A stretch of DNA of 64,000 nucleotides from Bin5 sp965261695 (GTDB taxonomy: Bacteria; Chloroflexota; Anaerolineae; Caldilineales; Caldilineaceae): assembly GCA_965261695.1 (NCBI GenBank), contig OZ253474.1:2542001-2606000 (forward strand). Direction: 5' to 3'. Under the pieces are notes generated by a model. It searched no databases. It saw only the letters and a program-made list of their open reading frames with translations, and was not told where the DNA came from. The position numbers and the translations under genes were made by a program. Positions 32,864 to 43,339 of this stretch are shown here, in pieces (position 1 is the first letter of the stretch; each line of letters opens with the position of its first letter).

Positions 32864-32961
32864 CGTCGATGATCACCATCTTGCCGGTTATCCTCATCTT
32901 CTTCTTCGCCCAGCGCCATTTTATCCAGGGCGCGCAGTTCACCGGGCTGGCTGGACGCTAA
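32851..32961 (+). pseudogene. Carbohydrate ABC-transporter permease 3'-end remnant
   Basis: The frame reads PTAITSMITILPVILIFFFA then QRHFIQGAQFTGLAGR and stops. This is the last transmembrane helix and the terminal QR-x-F-x-x-G-x-x-x-T-G-x-x-G of MalG-type permeases. It overlaps the end of the hicA reading frame, so the module seems to have inserted into, or recombined with, a transporter gene. Confidence 0.65.
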
Positions 32962-32964
32962 CTT

Positions 32965-32993
32965 CAGTGGATAGTGATTGGTGGCTAGTGGAC
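32965..32993. repeat. Short heptamer array
   Basis: CAGTGGATAGTGATTGGTGGCTAGTGG-type 7-bp-period sequence between the permease remnant and the transglycosylase gene. Confidence 0.6.
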
Positions 32994-33015
32994 CGGATTG
33001 GGCCGCTGGGTTGTT

Positions 33016-35760
33016 TTAGCGCGCGTAGAGGCGGAGGTAGTGGTAGTAGAGGATGAGGATGCGCTGGAGGTAGAGGCGGGTCTCGTCGTAGGGGACCAGT
33101 TCAACGAAGAGGGCGTCTTCGGACGCGCTGGTGTCGAGCCAGAGTAAAGCGTTACCGGGGCCGGCGTTGTAACCGGCGAGGGCGACAACGTCGTTGCCGC
33201 CGGTAAAGTCGCGCACCCAGCGCAGGTAGTATGCGCCGAAACGGATGTTGACGTAGGGGAGGCTGAGCAGGGCAGTGGAATAGTTGGGGTAGTTGAGGCG
33301 TTGGGCGATCTCTGCGCCGGTGCTGGGGATGATCTGGGTGAGGCCCTGGGCGCCGGCAAAGGAACGGGCGGGCGGTTCGAAAAGACTCTCCTGAAAGATC
33401 AGGCTGTAAAGGAGCAGGGGGTCGATTTCAGAGGCTGCGGCCTCCTTCTCAACCAGATGGAAGAAGTGTCTGGGATAGGCGAAACGCTGGAGAAAGAGCG
33501 GCGCAGCGGCCATGTTCTGGGCGCGACTGTTCCGGATCAGGTGATAGGCCGCGCTGATCGCCAAGCGGTTGGCCCCCAAGGCGTCGAAACGCAAGATGAG
33601 GGGAAATAACGCCGCCGGATCGTGGCGATAACGCCAGTAGACCTGTTCCAGCAGCTTCAACCCTTCGGCGCGGCGACCCTGTTCCAGCAGCAGTTCAGCG
33701 CCGACGAAGTCTGGGTCGTTGGCGACCACTTGCGGCAGACCCCATTCGCCGGCGCTGTTGCTGAAAATTGTCGCGCCGGGGGGTTGGGCGGGTGGGAGGT
33801 CCTCTGGGCCACTCAGCCAGTTTTCGGCAAAGGCACGGCTGCCATCGTCACCGGGCAGCACGGGCACGGCCCCGGCCATAGCGCTCAGACGGGGGATGAC
33901 ATCCTGCCCCGGCTGTACGGAGTCGGCTTCCAGTGCGGCCAGCACGCCGTAATAGGTTTCCGGTTGGCGGACGACGAGCGATCGCCAGAGGGAGCGGGCC
34001 GCGGCGACCTCCCCCAGGGCATGACGGGCGCGGCCCAGCCAATAGGTGGCGGCGTCCGCCTGCGCATCGGGATAGTCGGTGAGCAGACGCTCAAAATTGT
34101 TGGCAGCCTGCACGTAGCGTCCGTGGGCGAACGCGCCGATCCCCGCGACGGACAACGCATCAGCCGCCTGCTGGCTGTCCGGGAAGGCGTCCACAAGCCT
34201 GAGCAGATCGGCGACGGCCTCGTCAAAGGGGTCGGCCGCGACGCTGGCATGATCGACAGCCCCGGCATCCAGGTGGGTGTCGGCGGCGATGGAGGAAAGC
34301 GCGCTCAGCCAGAGAGCTTGCGGGGCGAGCGGATCGTCCGGGAATTCGCGGGCGAAGGTGCGGTAGATGCGCCGCCCCGCGGCGGGCGCGCGCTCTTCAA
34401 TCGCCAACTGGGCACGCGCCAGCCAGGCATCACCAAAACAAACGCAATCCGGATAGGCATCCAGCACTTGGCCGAGGGACAAACGGACCGCAGCCCACTG
34501 TCCCATCCCCATTTGGGCGCGGGCGATTCCCAGCCAGGCTTCCCCGGCGCGGGCATCATGCGGCGACTGCTCGAGAAAGCGTTCAAAGGCGAAGATAGCC
34601 GGGATGTAGGCTTGGGCAAACAGGTCGATCTCCCCGCGCAGAAACAGATCGACCGGCACGTTCCTGTTCACCAATTGGATGAGGGACTGGTAAGCGGCAT
34701 TGCTGGCCGGCTCTTCGTTCAGCGCCTTTCTCCAGTGGGCAATGGCGGTTTCTTCGTCGCCGGCGGCGGCATAGGCCATTCCGGCGCGGTACATATAACT
34801 GACGCGGTAAACGGGCCATTCTCTGAAGCCGAGGACATCATCGAAGTCAGGGTCTGGATCGTCCGCACTGCGCTCCTCCTCTTCAGAATCGGTCGCGGCG
34901 AGGATTTCATCGTAGACAGAGGCAGCCTCGTCCCAGCGGCCATTGCCCTCGAGAACGCCCGCCAGCCGATCGAGAAGACGCGCTTTCTCCGTGCGGTTTG
35001 TGGCGACATTGGCGGCCCGGCGCAGTGCATTGGCGGCCTGCGACCACTCGCCGGTCGCGAGCCAGACATCGGCGATCCGCTCCTCCACGGCGCCGGTGAC
35101 CTGCGGGCGCTGCTCCAGGAAAGTGCGGTAGGCGGCGGCGGCACCGGCGTAGCGGCCCAGGCCGGCCATCGCTTCGGCATGCAGGAAGAGGCTGTTAATG
35201 CGCCTGGGGTCGTCTGTTGACAGGGAATCGACATGGAGCGCGAACTGTTGCAGCGCGTCCAGCGCCAGCGCCGGTTTTTGATCGGCCAGATAGGCCAGGG
35301 CGAGCCGATAGAGGATTGCGCTGCGCTCCTGCTCGAGCGAGGCGCCGGACGCCTGCTGCCGCTGGGCAAGCGCTGTTGCGGAGTTGGTCAGCAGGGTCTT
35401 CAGCAGGTTCTGCTCCGCGCTGTAGTCGCCGACCCGGTGGAAGTAGGCAGCCTGCTCCAAAGGGGATGCCGTCGCGAACGTCTCTGCGGTCGCCTGCGGA
35501 CGGGGAGACGGGCTGTTCGACGATGATGTTGCCGACGATGGCCGGGTAGGAGTGGGCGTCGCGGCGCGGGCGGCTGGCGCGGTAACAGTCGCAGCCGCCT
35601 CTGTCGCGCTGGTCGGCGCGGGTGGACTGGTGGACGTAGGCGCGGCGGTGGGATCGGCACGTCTGCCGCGACAGCCGGCCAGACTAAAGATGAGCAAGAC
35701 CAGAATCGAGAAGGGGATTATCGGTCTGAACTGTGCTTTTGGTGATCTGAAGATTACCAT
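33016..35760 (-). CDS. Lipoprotein lytic transglycosylase with TPR-like repeats (Slt70-like)
   Basis: A 914-aa murein-cleaving enzyme anchored in the envelope. The start at 35760 gives a signal peptide with lipobox (SILVLLIFSLAGC), so it is preferred over an upstream 35829 start. After a Thr/Pro/Ser-rich linker come many TPR-like helical pairs (about residues 95-690), as in the ring-shaped Slt70. The C-terminal SLT domain has the catalytic Glu in FQESLFEPPARS, then GAQGLTQIIPST and the ALAGYNAGPGNA motif. It cleaves the MurNAc-GlcNAc bond to give 1,6-anhydro products. It is divergent from the EcoRV-like methylase gene. Confidence 0.93.
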   Translation of the reverse strand: MVIFRSPKAQFRPIIPFSILVLLIFSLAGCRGRRADPTAAPTSTSPPAPTSATEAAATVTAPAARAATPTPTRPSSATSSSNSPSPRPQATAETFATASPLEQAAYFHRVGDYSAEQNLLKTLLTNSATALAQRQQASGASLEQERSAILYRLALAYLADQKPALALDALQQFALHVDSLSTDDPRRINSLFLHAEAMAGLGRYAGAAAAYRTFLEQRPQVTGAVEERIADVWLATGEWSQAANALRRAANVATNRTEKARLLDRLAGVLEGNGRWDEAASVYDEILAATDSEEEERSADDPDPDFDDVLGFREWPVYRVSYMYRAGMAYAAAGDEETAIAHWRKALNEEPASNAAYQSLIQLVNRNVPVDLFLRGEIDLFAQAYIPAIFAFERFLEQSPHDARAGEAWLGIARAQMGMGQWAAVRLSLGQVLDAYPDCVCFGDAWLARAQLAIEERAPAAGRRIYRTFAREFPDDPLAPQALWLSALSSIAADTHLDAGAVDHASVAADPFDEAVADLLRLVDAFPDSQQAADALSVAGIGAFAHGRYVQAANNFERLLTDYPDAQADAATYWLGRARHALGEVAAARSLWRSLVVRQPETYYGVLAALEADSVQPGQDVIPRLSAMAGAVPVLPGDDGSRAFAENWLSGPEDLPPAQPPGATIFSNSAGEWGLPQVVANDPDFVGAELLLEQGRRAEGLKLLEQVYWRYRHDPAALFPLILRFDALGANRLAISAAYHLIRNSRAQNMAAAPLFLQRFAYPRHFFHLVEKEAAASEIDPLLLYSLIFQESLFEPPARSFAGAQGLTQIIPSTGAEIAQRLNYPNYSTALLSLPYVNIRFGAYYLRWVRDFTGGNDVVALAGYNAGPGNALLWLDTSASEDALFVELVPYDETRLYLQRILILYYHYLRLYAR

Positions 35761-36023
35761 GAATAGGGTGAGATGCGTCCCTGCTCCAGAAAGGCGCAGC
35801 GGCGCGATGGGGTGATCTGGGTGGTTCACCGGGAGCTATTATCAATGCACGAGAAGAGATCTGTCAAAGGTGGCGGTCTCTCTGTCGGAAACAGGTGGTC
35901 TGCCGCCCTCTTTTGTTGCGGAATTGGCTGTATGCTATGATTGCGTGCAGGCGGGAAACGGCCGACCACTACAAGTTCAGGCGACTTGGCATCCGCAAGA
36001 GGCACAAGAACAGTTCACTCGCA

Positions 36024-37082
36024 ATGTATCAGCCACGACTATTCGAACGTCTCGGGACGCGCTTCCCCTCCACCCGGTATCAGGGCAGCAAAGCCAAGCT
36101 GGTACACTGGATTTGGACACAGATTCAAGAGTTGGACTTTACGAGTGCGTTGGATGCGTTTGGTGGAACAGGCATTGTTGGCTACCGCTTGAAACAGGAA
36201 GGGAAATCGGTCACCTATAATGATATCCTCCGTTTCAACTACCAGTTCGGTCTGGCTCTGATTGAAAACAATGCTGTTCTGATACGTCCTGAAGATAGTG
36301 AGTGGGCATTGCAACGTCATTCACATACCAACTATCCATCGTTCGTTCAGAAAACGTTTCAAGACATCTATTTTACCGATGCCGAGAACCGATGGATCGA
36401 CCAGACCGTCCACAACATTTCCGCAGTGATAGATCCTTATCGTCGGGCCCTGCTCTTCTTTGCTTTGGCCCAGGCGTGTCTTATCAAACGCCCCTACAAC
36501 CTGTTCCACCGCAAAAATCTGTATCTGCGTTTCGCTAAGGTCAAGCGCTCCTTCGGTAACAAAACCTCGTGGGACAGGCCTTTCGAAGAATGGTTTCGAT
36601 TTTTTGTTGATGAGGTAAACCAGGCGGTCTTTCAGGGCGCCGGACGTTGCCGGGCTATCTGTGGGGATGTTGTCGATCTGGAGGGGGACTACGATCTCGT
36701 CTACATCGATCCGCCCTATATATCGCAAAAGGGCGCAGCGACAGATTATGCCGACTTTTATCATTTTCTCGAAGGCTTGTGCAACTACGATGCATGGGAA
36801 GACCGAATCGACTGGGGGTCGAAACATCGGCGCTTGGTACGATGCGCCAATCCCTGGACTGACAAGGCACGAATTCACTCAGCTTTCAACGCCTGTTTCG
36901 AACATTTCGCGCAGAGTATTTTGGTTGTCTCCTACCGAAGCGATGGCATCCCCAGCATCGATGAACTTCGCTCGCTTATGACCCGCTACAAGTCCGATGT
37001 GCGGGTAACGGTCTTCGGGGACTATAGGTATGCGCTTTCCACAAATACACGATCACAAGAAGTCCTGCTGATCGGCACGTGA
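36024..37082 (+). CDS. D12-class DNA adenine N6-methyltransferase (type II modification)
   Basis: Protects host DNA against the adjacent EcoRV-like nuclease. Motif I is DAFGGTGIVGY and motif IV is VYIDPPY, the D12/Dam-like class; the N-terminal TRYQGSKAKL is the usual first motif. 352 aa. The ATG at 36024 starts MYQPRLFERLGT; a longer frame from 35895 has no family support. The nuclease gene follows 22 bp later on the same strand. EcoRV-type methylases act on the first A of GATATC; target assignment here is by association. Confidence 0.9.
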   Translation: MYQPRLFERLGTRFPSTRYQGSKAKLVHWIWTQIQELDFTSALDAFGGTGIVGYRLKQEGKSVTYNDILRFNYQFGLALIENNAVLIRPEDSEWALQRHSHTNYPSFVQKTFQDIYFTDAENRWIDQTVHNISAVIDPYRRALLFFALAQACLIKRPYNLFHRKNLYLRFAKVKRSFGNKTSWDRPFEEWFRFFVDEVNQAVFQGAGRCRAICGDVVDLEGDYDLVYIDPPYISQKGAATDYADFYHFLEGLCNYDAWEDRIDWGSKHRRLVRCANPWTDKARIHSAFNACFEHFAQSILVVSYRSDGIPSIDELRSLMTRYKSDVRVTVFGDYRYALSTNTRSQEVLLIGT

Positions 37083-37104
37083 GCTTATACGATAAGAGCA
37101 TCCA

Positions 37105-37890
37105 ATGAACGAGAGTTTTCTCAACGCCCTGCGAGAGGAGTTTGAGCACTTTGCCGCTGCGATTGCAGTTGACAGTGGGGAGTGGATAATCAAGGGCTTT
37201 ATTGATGTTTATCGAAATATCTACACAATTTCCATTGATACGAAAGTCATCTCAAAAATTATGGAACTGACTCTCTTTCCTGTGCTTGCCCGCTTCGCCG
37301 AGAACCACAAATTTGACCTGATTCTGAGCGACCATCAGAATCACTACCCGGACATGACATTTGTTGACAAGACCGGTGATCGGATTGCTGTAGATGTAAA
37401 AAGCACCTATCGAGTTAACGATGAACGGATTAATGGTTTTACTCTCGGCTCATTCACTGGCTATTTTCGCCAAAGAAAATCAACCAAAAACATACGCTTT
37501 CCTTACAGCAGTTACTCGGCACATCTGGTGTTAGGGATCGTGTATAGGCGCAGTGACAACACAATTGATGAGCAGCGTATTTACACCTTGAATGATCTAC
37601 ACCAAATCGCTTCTGTTATTCGAGATATTGAAATTTTTGTACATGAGAAGTGGAAAATCGCCTCAGATCGGCCCGGCAGTGGCAACACCAAGAATATCGG
37701 TTCAGAGAAGTCAATTGAGGCTTTGCTTAACGGTAATGGTCCTTTTGCCGAGTTTGGTGAAGCTGTTTTTGATGATTATTGGCAGAATTATCTGACAAAG
37801 GATATGGCACGCGCAATCGAATCAGAAGTCTGCTACAGCAATTTGGATGAATATTGGCAATGGAAGGAGCGCATTCCCCGCCGCACCTGA
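37105..37890 (+). CDS. EcoRV-like type II restriction endonuclease
   Basis: A 261-aa nuclease closely following the EcoRV layout. Catalytic Asp83 is in QNHYPDMTF, and Asp97/Lys99 in IAVDVKSTY, equivalent to EcoRV Asp74, Asp90 and Lys92. The recognition loop GSGNTKNIGS matches EcoRV GSGNTTNIGS, and TLGSFTGYFR matches the Q-loop surroundings. By these residues GATATC is the expected target with a blunt cut. Low GC against the neighbouring gatB and its pairing with a D12 methylase mark an acquired restriction-modification system. No C-protein gene is visible. Confidence 0.92.
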   Translation: MNESFLNALREEFEHFAAAIAVDSGEWIIKGFIDVYRNIYTISIDTKVISKIMELTLFPVLARFAENHKFDLILSDHQNHYPDMTFVDKTGDRIAVDVKSTYRVNDERINGFTLGSFTGYFRQRKSTKNIRFPYSSYSAHLVLGIVYRRSDNTIDEQRIYTLNDLHQIASVIRDIEIFVHEKWKIASDRPGSGNTKNIGSEKSIEALLNGNGPFAEFGEAVFDDYWQNYLTKDMARAIESEVCYSNLDEYWQWKERIPRRT

Positions 37891-37936
37891 TAGATGTGCA
37901 AAGCGAGGATCACGGTTTCACGGGGAGACGCAGCAA

Positions 37937-39409
<1,473 letters not shown>

Positions 39410-39410
39410 C

Positions 39411-39453
39411 ACCAGTGGCTAGTGGTCGGTGGTTCGTCACTGGGCAGCGGCCA
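39411..39453. repeat. Short heptamer array
   Basis: ACCAGTGGCTAGTGGTCGGTGG-like 7-bp-period units directly after the gatB stop codon. Confidence 0.7.
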
Positions 39454-39545
39454 CGAAACCGAATGCATTGCATCGATCCATTTTTGGTTTGCCCTGAACT
39501 GATGAAGTCGGCGGTAACCAAACCCAAACGCAAGAACGGAATGCC

Positions 39546-40490
39546 ATGACTTTTGCTCTTACCCATACTCGTAACGAGAAGGCCGCGCCGCACAGTCACC
39601 GCACGCCCGGCTTCGCCTCGCTGGAACTGAAGTGGAAGGCAGTGACGCTTTTCCGCTACATCTACCAGCCGGATATGCCGCAGGCGGAGTCGCCCAAGCC
39701 GTTTTTCCACCCCATCAACACGCTGGCGGGCGATCTGATCACCAACTACCGGCCGCATGACCACGTGTGGCATAAGGGGATCCAGATGACGATCGCCCAT
39801 CTGGACGGTCAGAATTTCTGGGGCGGGGGCAGCTACCGTCACGGACAGGGCTATGTCGACCTGCCGAACAACGGCAGCCAGCGCCATGACAGCTGGGAAT
39901 CGATCGAGGTGGAGGACGAGCATTTCGCGGCGACGGAGAAGCTCTCGTGGATCACGCAGGCGGGCGAACATTGGGTCGACGAGACGCGGGGCATCGCGGT
40001 GGAGGCGCTCGACGCGAAGGCGGGTTACTGGGCGCTGGACTTCACGACCAGCCTGCGCAATGTGAGGGGAACGGCGCTGCACATCGGCTCGCCGACGACG
40101 GAGGGGCGTCCGCTGGCCGGTTACGGTGGACTGTTCTGGCGGGGGCCGCGCTCGTTTGACCGGGGCGAGGTGATCACCGCGGCGGGGCACAACGGGGCGG
40201 AGGCGATGGGTGAGCCCGCGCCCTGGCTGGCCTACACGGGCCACCACGACGGCAACGGCAACACGTCAACGCTCGCCTTCCTGGATCATCCCGCCAATCT
40301 GCGCTTTCCCAACAAGTGGTTCGTGCGCCAAACACCGTACGCCTGCGCCAGCTTTGCCTTCATGTTCGACGAGGTGTACGAGTTCGAGGCCGGAGAGACG
40401 CTGACGCTGCGCTACCGGCTGGTGATCGCGAATGGCGGCTGGGATGCGGCGCAGGTTGAGGCGGTGGCGGGGGAGTGGAGGGGCGGGTGA
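39546..40490 (+). CDS. DUF6807/PmoA-like family protein
   Basis: A 314-aa cytosolic beta-rich protein of the family annotated PmoA/DUF6807. The marks are KPFFHPINTLAGDLITNYRP, then the His-rich HDHVWHKGIQM and GGLFWRGPRSF. The family often sits in sugar-catabolic clusters with Gfo/Idh oxidoreductases; the enzymatic role is not established, and the name PmoA does not imply methane oxidation. It stands alone between gatB and the IS982 element. Confidence 0.8.
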   Translation: MTFALTHTRNEKAAPHSHRTPGFASLELKWKAVTLFRYIYQPDMPQAESPKPFFHPINTLAGDLITNYRPHDHVWHKGIQMTIAHLDGQNFWGGGSYRHGQGYVDLPNNGSQRHDSWESIEVEDEHFAATEKLSWITQAGEHWVDETRGIAVEALDAKAGYWALDFTTSLRNVRGTALHIGSPTTEGRPLAGYGGLFWRGPRSFDRGEVITAAGHNGAEAMGEPAPWLAYTGHHDGNGNTSTLAFLDHPANLRFPNKWFVRQTPYACASFAFMFDEVYEFEAGETLTLRYRLVIANGGWDAAQVEAVAGEWRGG

Positions 40491-40691
40491 CGGAGAGGTA
40501 GGGGCGGGATGCGCCTCTTATCGGGAAAAGAGCGTTGGCCGGAAGCGCCCGGATGCACCTCATTATTTTAATTCCGTGGTCCAAACATTGGGACCCACCA
40601 GACATAGTTCCATATCCAAGGGAATGATGATGATGACCGAATTTGCGACAGTAGAAAGATTCTGTGCGATTGAAGATATCTTTTGTAATAG
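40491..40691. other. Gap with inverted repeat and cut-off small ORF
   Basis: Contains TGGTCCAAACATTGGGACCCA (about 40577-40597), the same inverted-repeat type as at 12414. An ATG run at 40624 opens a 25-codon frame (MMMMTEFATVERFCAIEDIF...) that is ended by the IS982 left end, possibly an interrupted gene. Confidence 0.4.
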
Positions 40692-41701
40692 GGCCTTATG
40701 CTAGATAGGAAAGGCCAGTTTCTTAATCTGAAGATAGTCTTGTACGCCCAAGAGTCGGTTGATATAGATGCAAAGTGTGTGAGCAGTCAATTTGGTGTAG
40801 AGTCGTGCACATAGACCTCTGAAAGTGTGTGCATGGTTGGTTTCTATCGAGAATTGTGCGACCAATTGACTGTTAACTGTTTCGATGATTTGGCGGACCC
40901 TGTCGTAGAGGCGACGTGCAGATGCAGGGATCTGTATTTTCTGGTTGCTGCGCGGCTTGGAGAGCAGGCGGATGCGATTGTGTTGCCAGAGTTCATCAGC
41001 GACCGGTGCATTGACGTACGCTTTGTCGCCGATGACGATGCGGTTGTGGTGTTCTTGCAGGAGTTCGCGACCGATAGCCAAGTCGCCGACGCTGGCAGGA
41101 GCCAGTTCGAAATCAAGGATGAGGCCACCTTTCGTGATCAGCATATGTAGCTTGAAACCGTAGATCGTCATCTTTTTAGAGGAGACCTTCCCATAATTGG
41201 CTCCATGAGCGGGCCAATCGCCGCGCGATTGCGGCGCCAGATGGAACTGAACCACAGGAATGGGCAGACTATCGAGTACACAATGCTGGTCTCGAAAGAG
41301 GTCCATCTGGGCCAACATCATGCGCCGCATCTCATTCATAATCGCCATCAAGTTACGTCGTCGCCGATTGAAGCGGCTCTGCTTCGGCAAGATGGGAAAC
41401 TTATCCCGATGTGCCTGCATATGACTGAGTAACTCTGTTCCCACATCCCACCCCAAGCATTCGCCGATGAGACAGATGGCTATCAATTCACTATCGCTAC
41501 AGGCCGGCTTCGGCCCCGGTCGTCTCAGATGCCTTTCCAGTGCCTGGCACATGTCGTCAACGAGCACATAAACCCATAGACAGAAGTCGTCAAGATGAGC
41601 TATCATTCGGTTGGTCCTCCTGGTGAGTCGCTTTGGTTGGTGACGAACTCCAAAGCTATCTCACCAGGGGACTTTTTTCAAACGCTAATTAGCATAAGGC
41701 C
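40692..41701 (-). mobile_element. IS982-family insertion sequence
   Basis: About 1010 bp bounded by GGCCTTATGCTA (40692-40703) and TAGCATAAGGCC (41690-41701), perfect 12-bp inverted repeats, with one transposase gene whose stop lies in the left repeat. No clear target-site duplication; AGAAAGATT occurs on both sides but 35 bp outside the left end. Confidence 0.88.
40701..41606 (-). CDS. IS982-family transposase
   Basis: An intact 301-aa DDE transposase. The motifs VLDSLPIPV (first Asp), VIGDKAYVNAPV (second Asp) and RQIIETVNSQL (Glu) are the IS982 catalytic triad, with GFKLHMLITKGG between. Start ATG at 41606. No frameshift or stop is seen, so the element may be active. Confidence 0.93.
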   Translation of the reverse strand: MIAHLDDFCLWVYVLVDDMCQALERHLRRPGPKPACSDSELIAICLIGECLGWDVGTELLSHMQAHRDKFPILPKQSRFNRRRRNLMAIMNEMRRMMLAQMDLFRDQHCVLDSLPIPVVQFHLAPQSRGDWPAHGANYGKVSSKKMTIYGFKLHMLITKGGLILDFELAPASVGDLAIGRELLQEHHNRIVIGDKAYVNAPVADELWQHNRIRLLSKPRSNQKIQIPASARRLYDRVRQIIETVNSQLVAQFSIETNHAHTFRGLCARLYTKLTAHTLCIYINRLLGVQDYLQIKKLAFPI

Positions 41702-42066
41702 TACTAGAAAGATTTAGCGTAATCTGCCCCATGATTTTCCTCAGTTGAAATAGCTCGCCCGACTACGCAAGCCCAAAAACGCCCTCCGCGGATGCTATAA
41801 TCGCCAGCCGGGGCAGAGTAGCCCGACAGGCTGCGCACGCGTGCACGCCGCCGCTCAGAACAGCCAGATTGGTTTGTTAGATCAGGGTTTGGTACAATCG
41901 AAGCATCCATGAGATCGCCCTCGTGGATCACGCCGGTGCTGTTCGTGCAGCGACCGGCTTTTTCGCGCCCCCAGTTTGCCACAGATTTCGCAGCCCGCGA
42001 AAATTCGGTGCGCACCCTGCCGTAAACTGTTCCTCCAGAAAGGTCCGCAAACGATGCCGGCGGCCC
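41702..42066. other. Non-coding stretch
   Basis: No gene family or clear ribosome-binding site seen; possible frames look random. It separates the IS982 element from a convergent hypothetical gene. Confidence 0.4.
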
Positions 42067-42846
42067 CTAAAGGCTTGGCAGGTCCGCCATTGTGATCTGG
42101 GGAAGGCTCTGGCTATCATCAAAGGCCACCTGCGCCGCTCGAATAATGATTTCCTCGACGGCTTCTTTCAGGAATCGTTTCTCTTGCCTTGTAAACTCTT
42201 CGTCAGCACCTGCAGCTTTCCGTGCATCCTTCCCGCCTTTTGTTGACGACAATCTCTTAACTGTTTCGAAAACTTTTCTGCTGATGCCGCACGCCTTGGC
42301 AGCCTCAGAGAAGGACCCATATTTTTTTTCAAGAACCGTCACGCAGAAATATGCCATCGCCGGTAGTTTTGCCCGCCTCAAACGATATTGATCATATCGG
42401 CGCTTCATCATGACCACGTAGTCATCATCGGGGTCAACCAAACCGCTCGCTGGGGGAGGGGGATAGTGTGGGAAACCGAGAACGACACTTCCGCTTGCGG
42501 TGAGTCCTGGAAGAACGACGGAGGCTCTAGCGTCTTTTATGCGGGGTTCAGGCGGTGAAGGATTCCGGTCTATTATTTCGGCTTCTTTGAAACGCAGCCC
42601 GAAGGTTCCTGGTCCGAACCGCATTGAGGCCTCAAACTCCCAATGTTGTATGAATGATTCAATGGCTTCGAGAGCCTCGTCTTTGTCCGCGTAAAACTTC
42701 TTGAACTCGAATCGTGCGATCTTGTTCTCCACCGTCAGATAAAACTCCGGCGACCCGAAGTGACGCAAAGGAGCCGCACTCTCGTAGCTAACCGACTTTC
42801 CGTGTTCAACGGTGTAGATCAACGCAACAACCTGGGGATCGTTCAT
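42067..42846 (-). CDS. Hypothetical protein
   Basis: A 259-aa protein with a good start (GAGGAACG before ATG). The N-terminal half looks beta-rich (ALIYTVEHGKSVSYES..., FYLTVENKIARFEFKKFYAD). The C-terminal half contains a helix-turn-helix-like segment (SFSEAAKACGISRKVFETVK, about residues 175-195) and a basic linker. It could be a DNA-binding accessory protein. It sits between an IS982 element and gene debris, so probably acquired. No known family. Confidence 0.65.
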   Translation of the reverse strand: MNDPQVVALIYTVEHGKSVSYESAAPLRHFGSPEFYLTVENKIARFEFKKFYADKDEALEAIESFIQHWEFEASMRFGPGTFGLRFKEAEIIDRNPSPPEPRIKDARASVVLPGLTASGSVVLGFPHYPPPPASGLVDPDDDYVVMMKRRYDQYRLRRAKLPAMAYFCVTVLEKKYGSFSEAAKACGISRKVFETVKRLSSTKGGKDARKAAGADEEFTRQEKRFLKEAVEEIIIRAAQVAFDDSQSLPQITMADLPSL

Positions 42847-42903
42847 CGTTCCTCATTCCTTGAATAGACTTCTCAAGTTACACAGCCAGGGGCATTTCAG
42901 CGC

Positions 42904-43035
42904 TCAACTTTCTTCGCAGACGATCCCGTCCCCATCCGAGTCCCGCATATACGGATAAGCAGGATGGTCGCTGCGAACGGGCGCGATACCGTGCTCGCGC
43001 GCTTCTGCGCAGGTGATGCGGCCGTTGCCAAACCT
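42904..43035 (-). pseudogene. Excalibur-domain 3'-end remnant (copy C, best preserved)
   Basis: The minus strand reads CRRFGNGRITCAEAREHGIA, PVRSDHPAYPYMRDSDGDG and IVCEES then TGA. This is a complete Excalibur calcium-binding core with two Cys and the DSDGDG loop. The upstream part is out of frame, so only the domain end survives. Confidence 0.75.
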
Positions 43036-43128
43036 GCGGCAAGGCGGGCCGCCTCGAAGTCCCCCACGTGCGGCGGCCATGCGCTCTCTTGATGTTCGTA
43101 TTGGAAGGGAATCGTGAGGTAGCGCTGT

Positions 43129-43320
43129 TCAATCCACCAATGCCGGGGGCAATCCTTCCACAATGCGCGTCGTCTCCACGCTGACGTGTACCAGTCGTTC
43201 AAGGTGGGCTACCAACTCGGCCGGGTTCTCGACGAACCAAGCGTTGGGGTCGTTGACAACGCCGCTTTCCTTGTCGGTCTTGACGCGGTACTGGTCAACG
43301 ACCCGCTCAAGGGCGAAGCT
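43129..43320 (-). pseudogene. Type IIG RM-like 3'-end remnant (copy E)
   Basis: The minus strand reads ALERVVDQYRVKTDKESGVV, then NDPNAWFVENPAELVAHLER and VSVETTRIVEGLPPALVD. It is related to, but clearly diverged from, the C-terminus of the protein ending at 26320, so it stems from another member of the same restriction-modification family. Confidence 0.75.
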
Positions 43321-43339
43321 TCTCGACCACCGCCCCCCT

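Noticed and set aside
33622..35220. 532-codon plus-strand frame opposite the transglycosylase
   Set aside because: Shadow frame of a GC-rich gene whose own frame has lipobox, TPR-like repeats and SLT domain.
36024..37890. Avoidance of GATATC in the window as evidence for EcoRV activity
   Set aside because: GATATC occurs several times, for example near 2923, 13534 and 36220, so no avoidance is visible; a methylated host need not avoid it.
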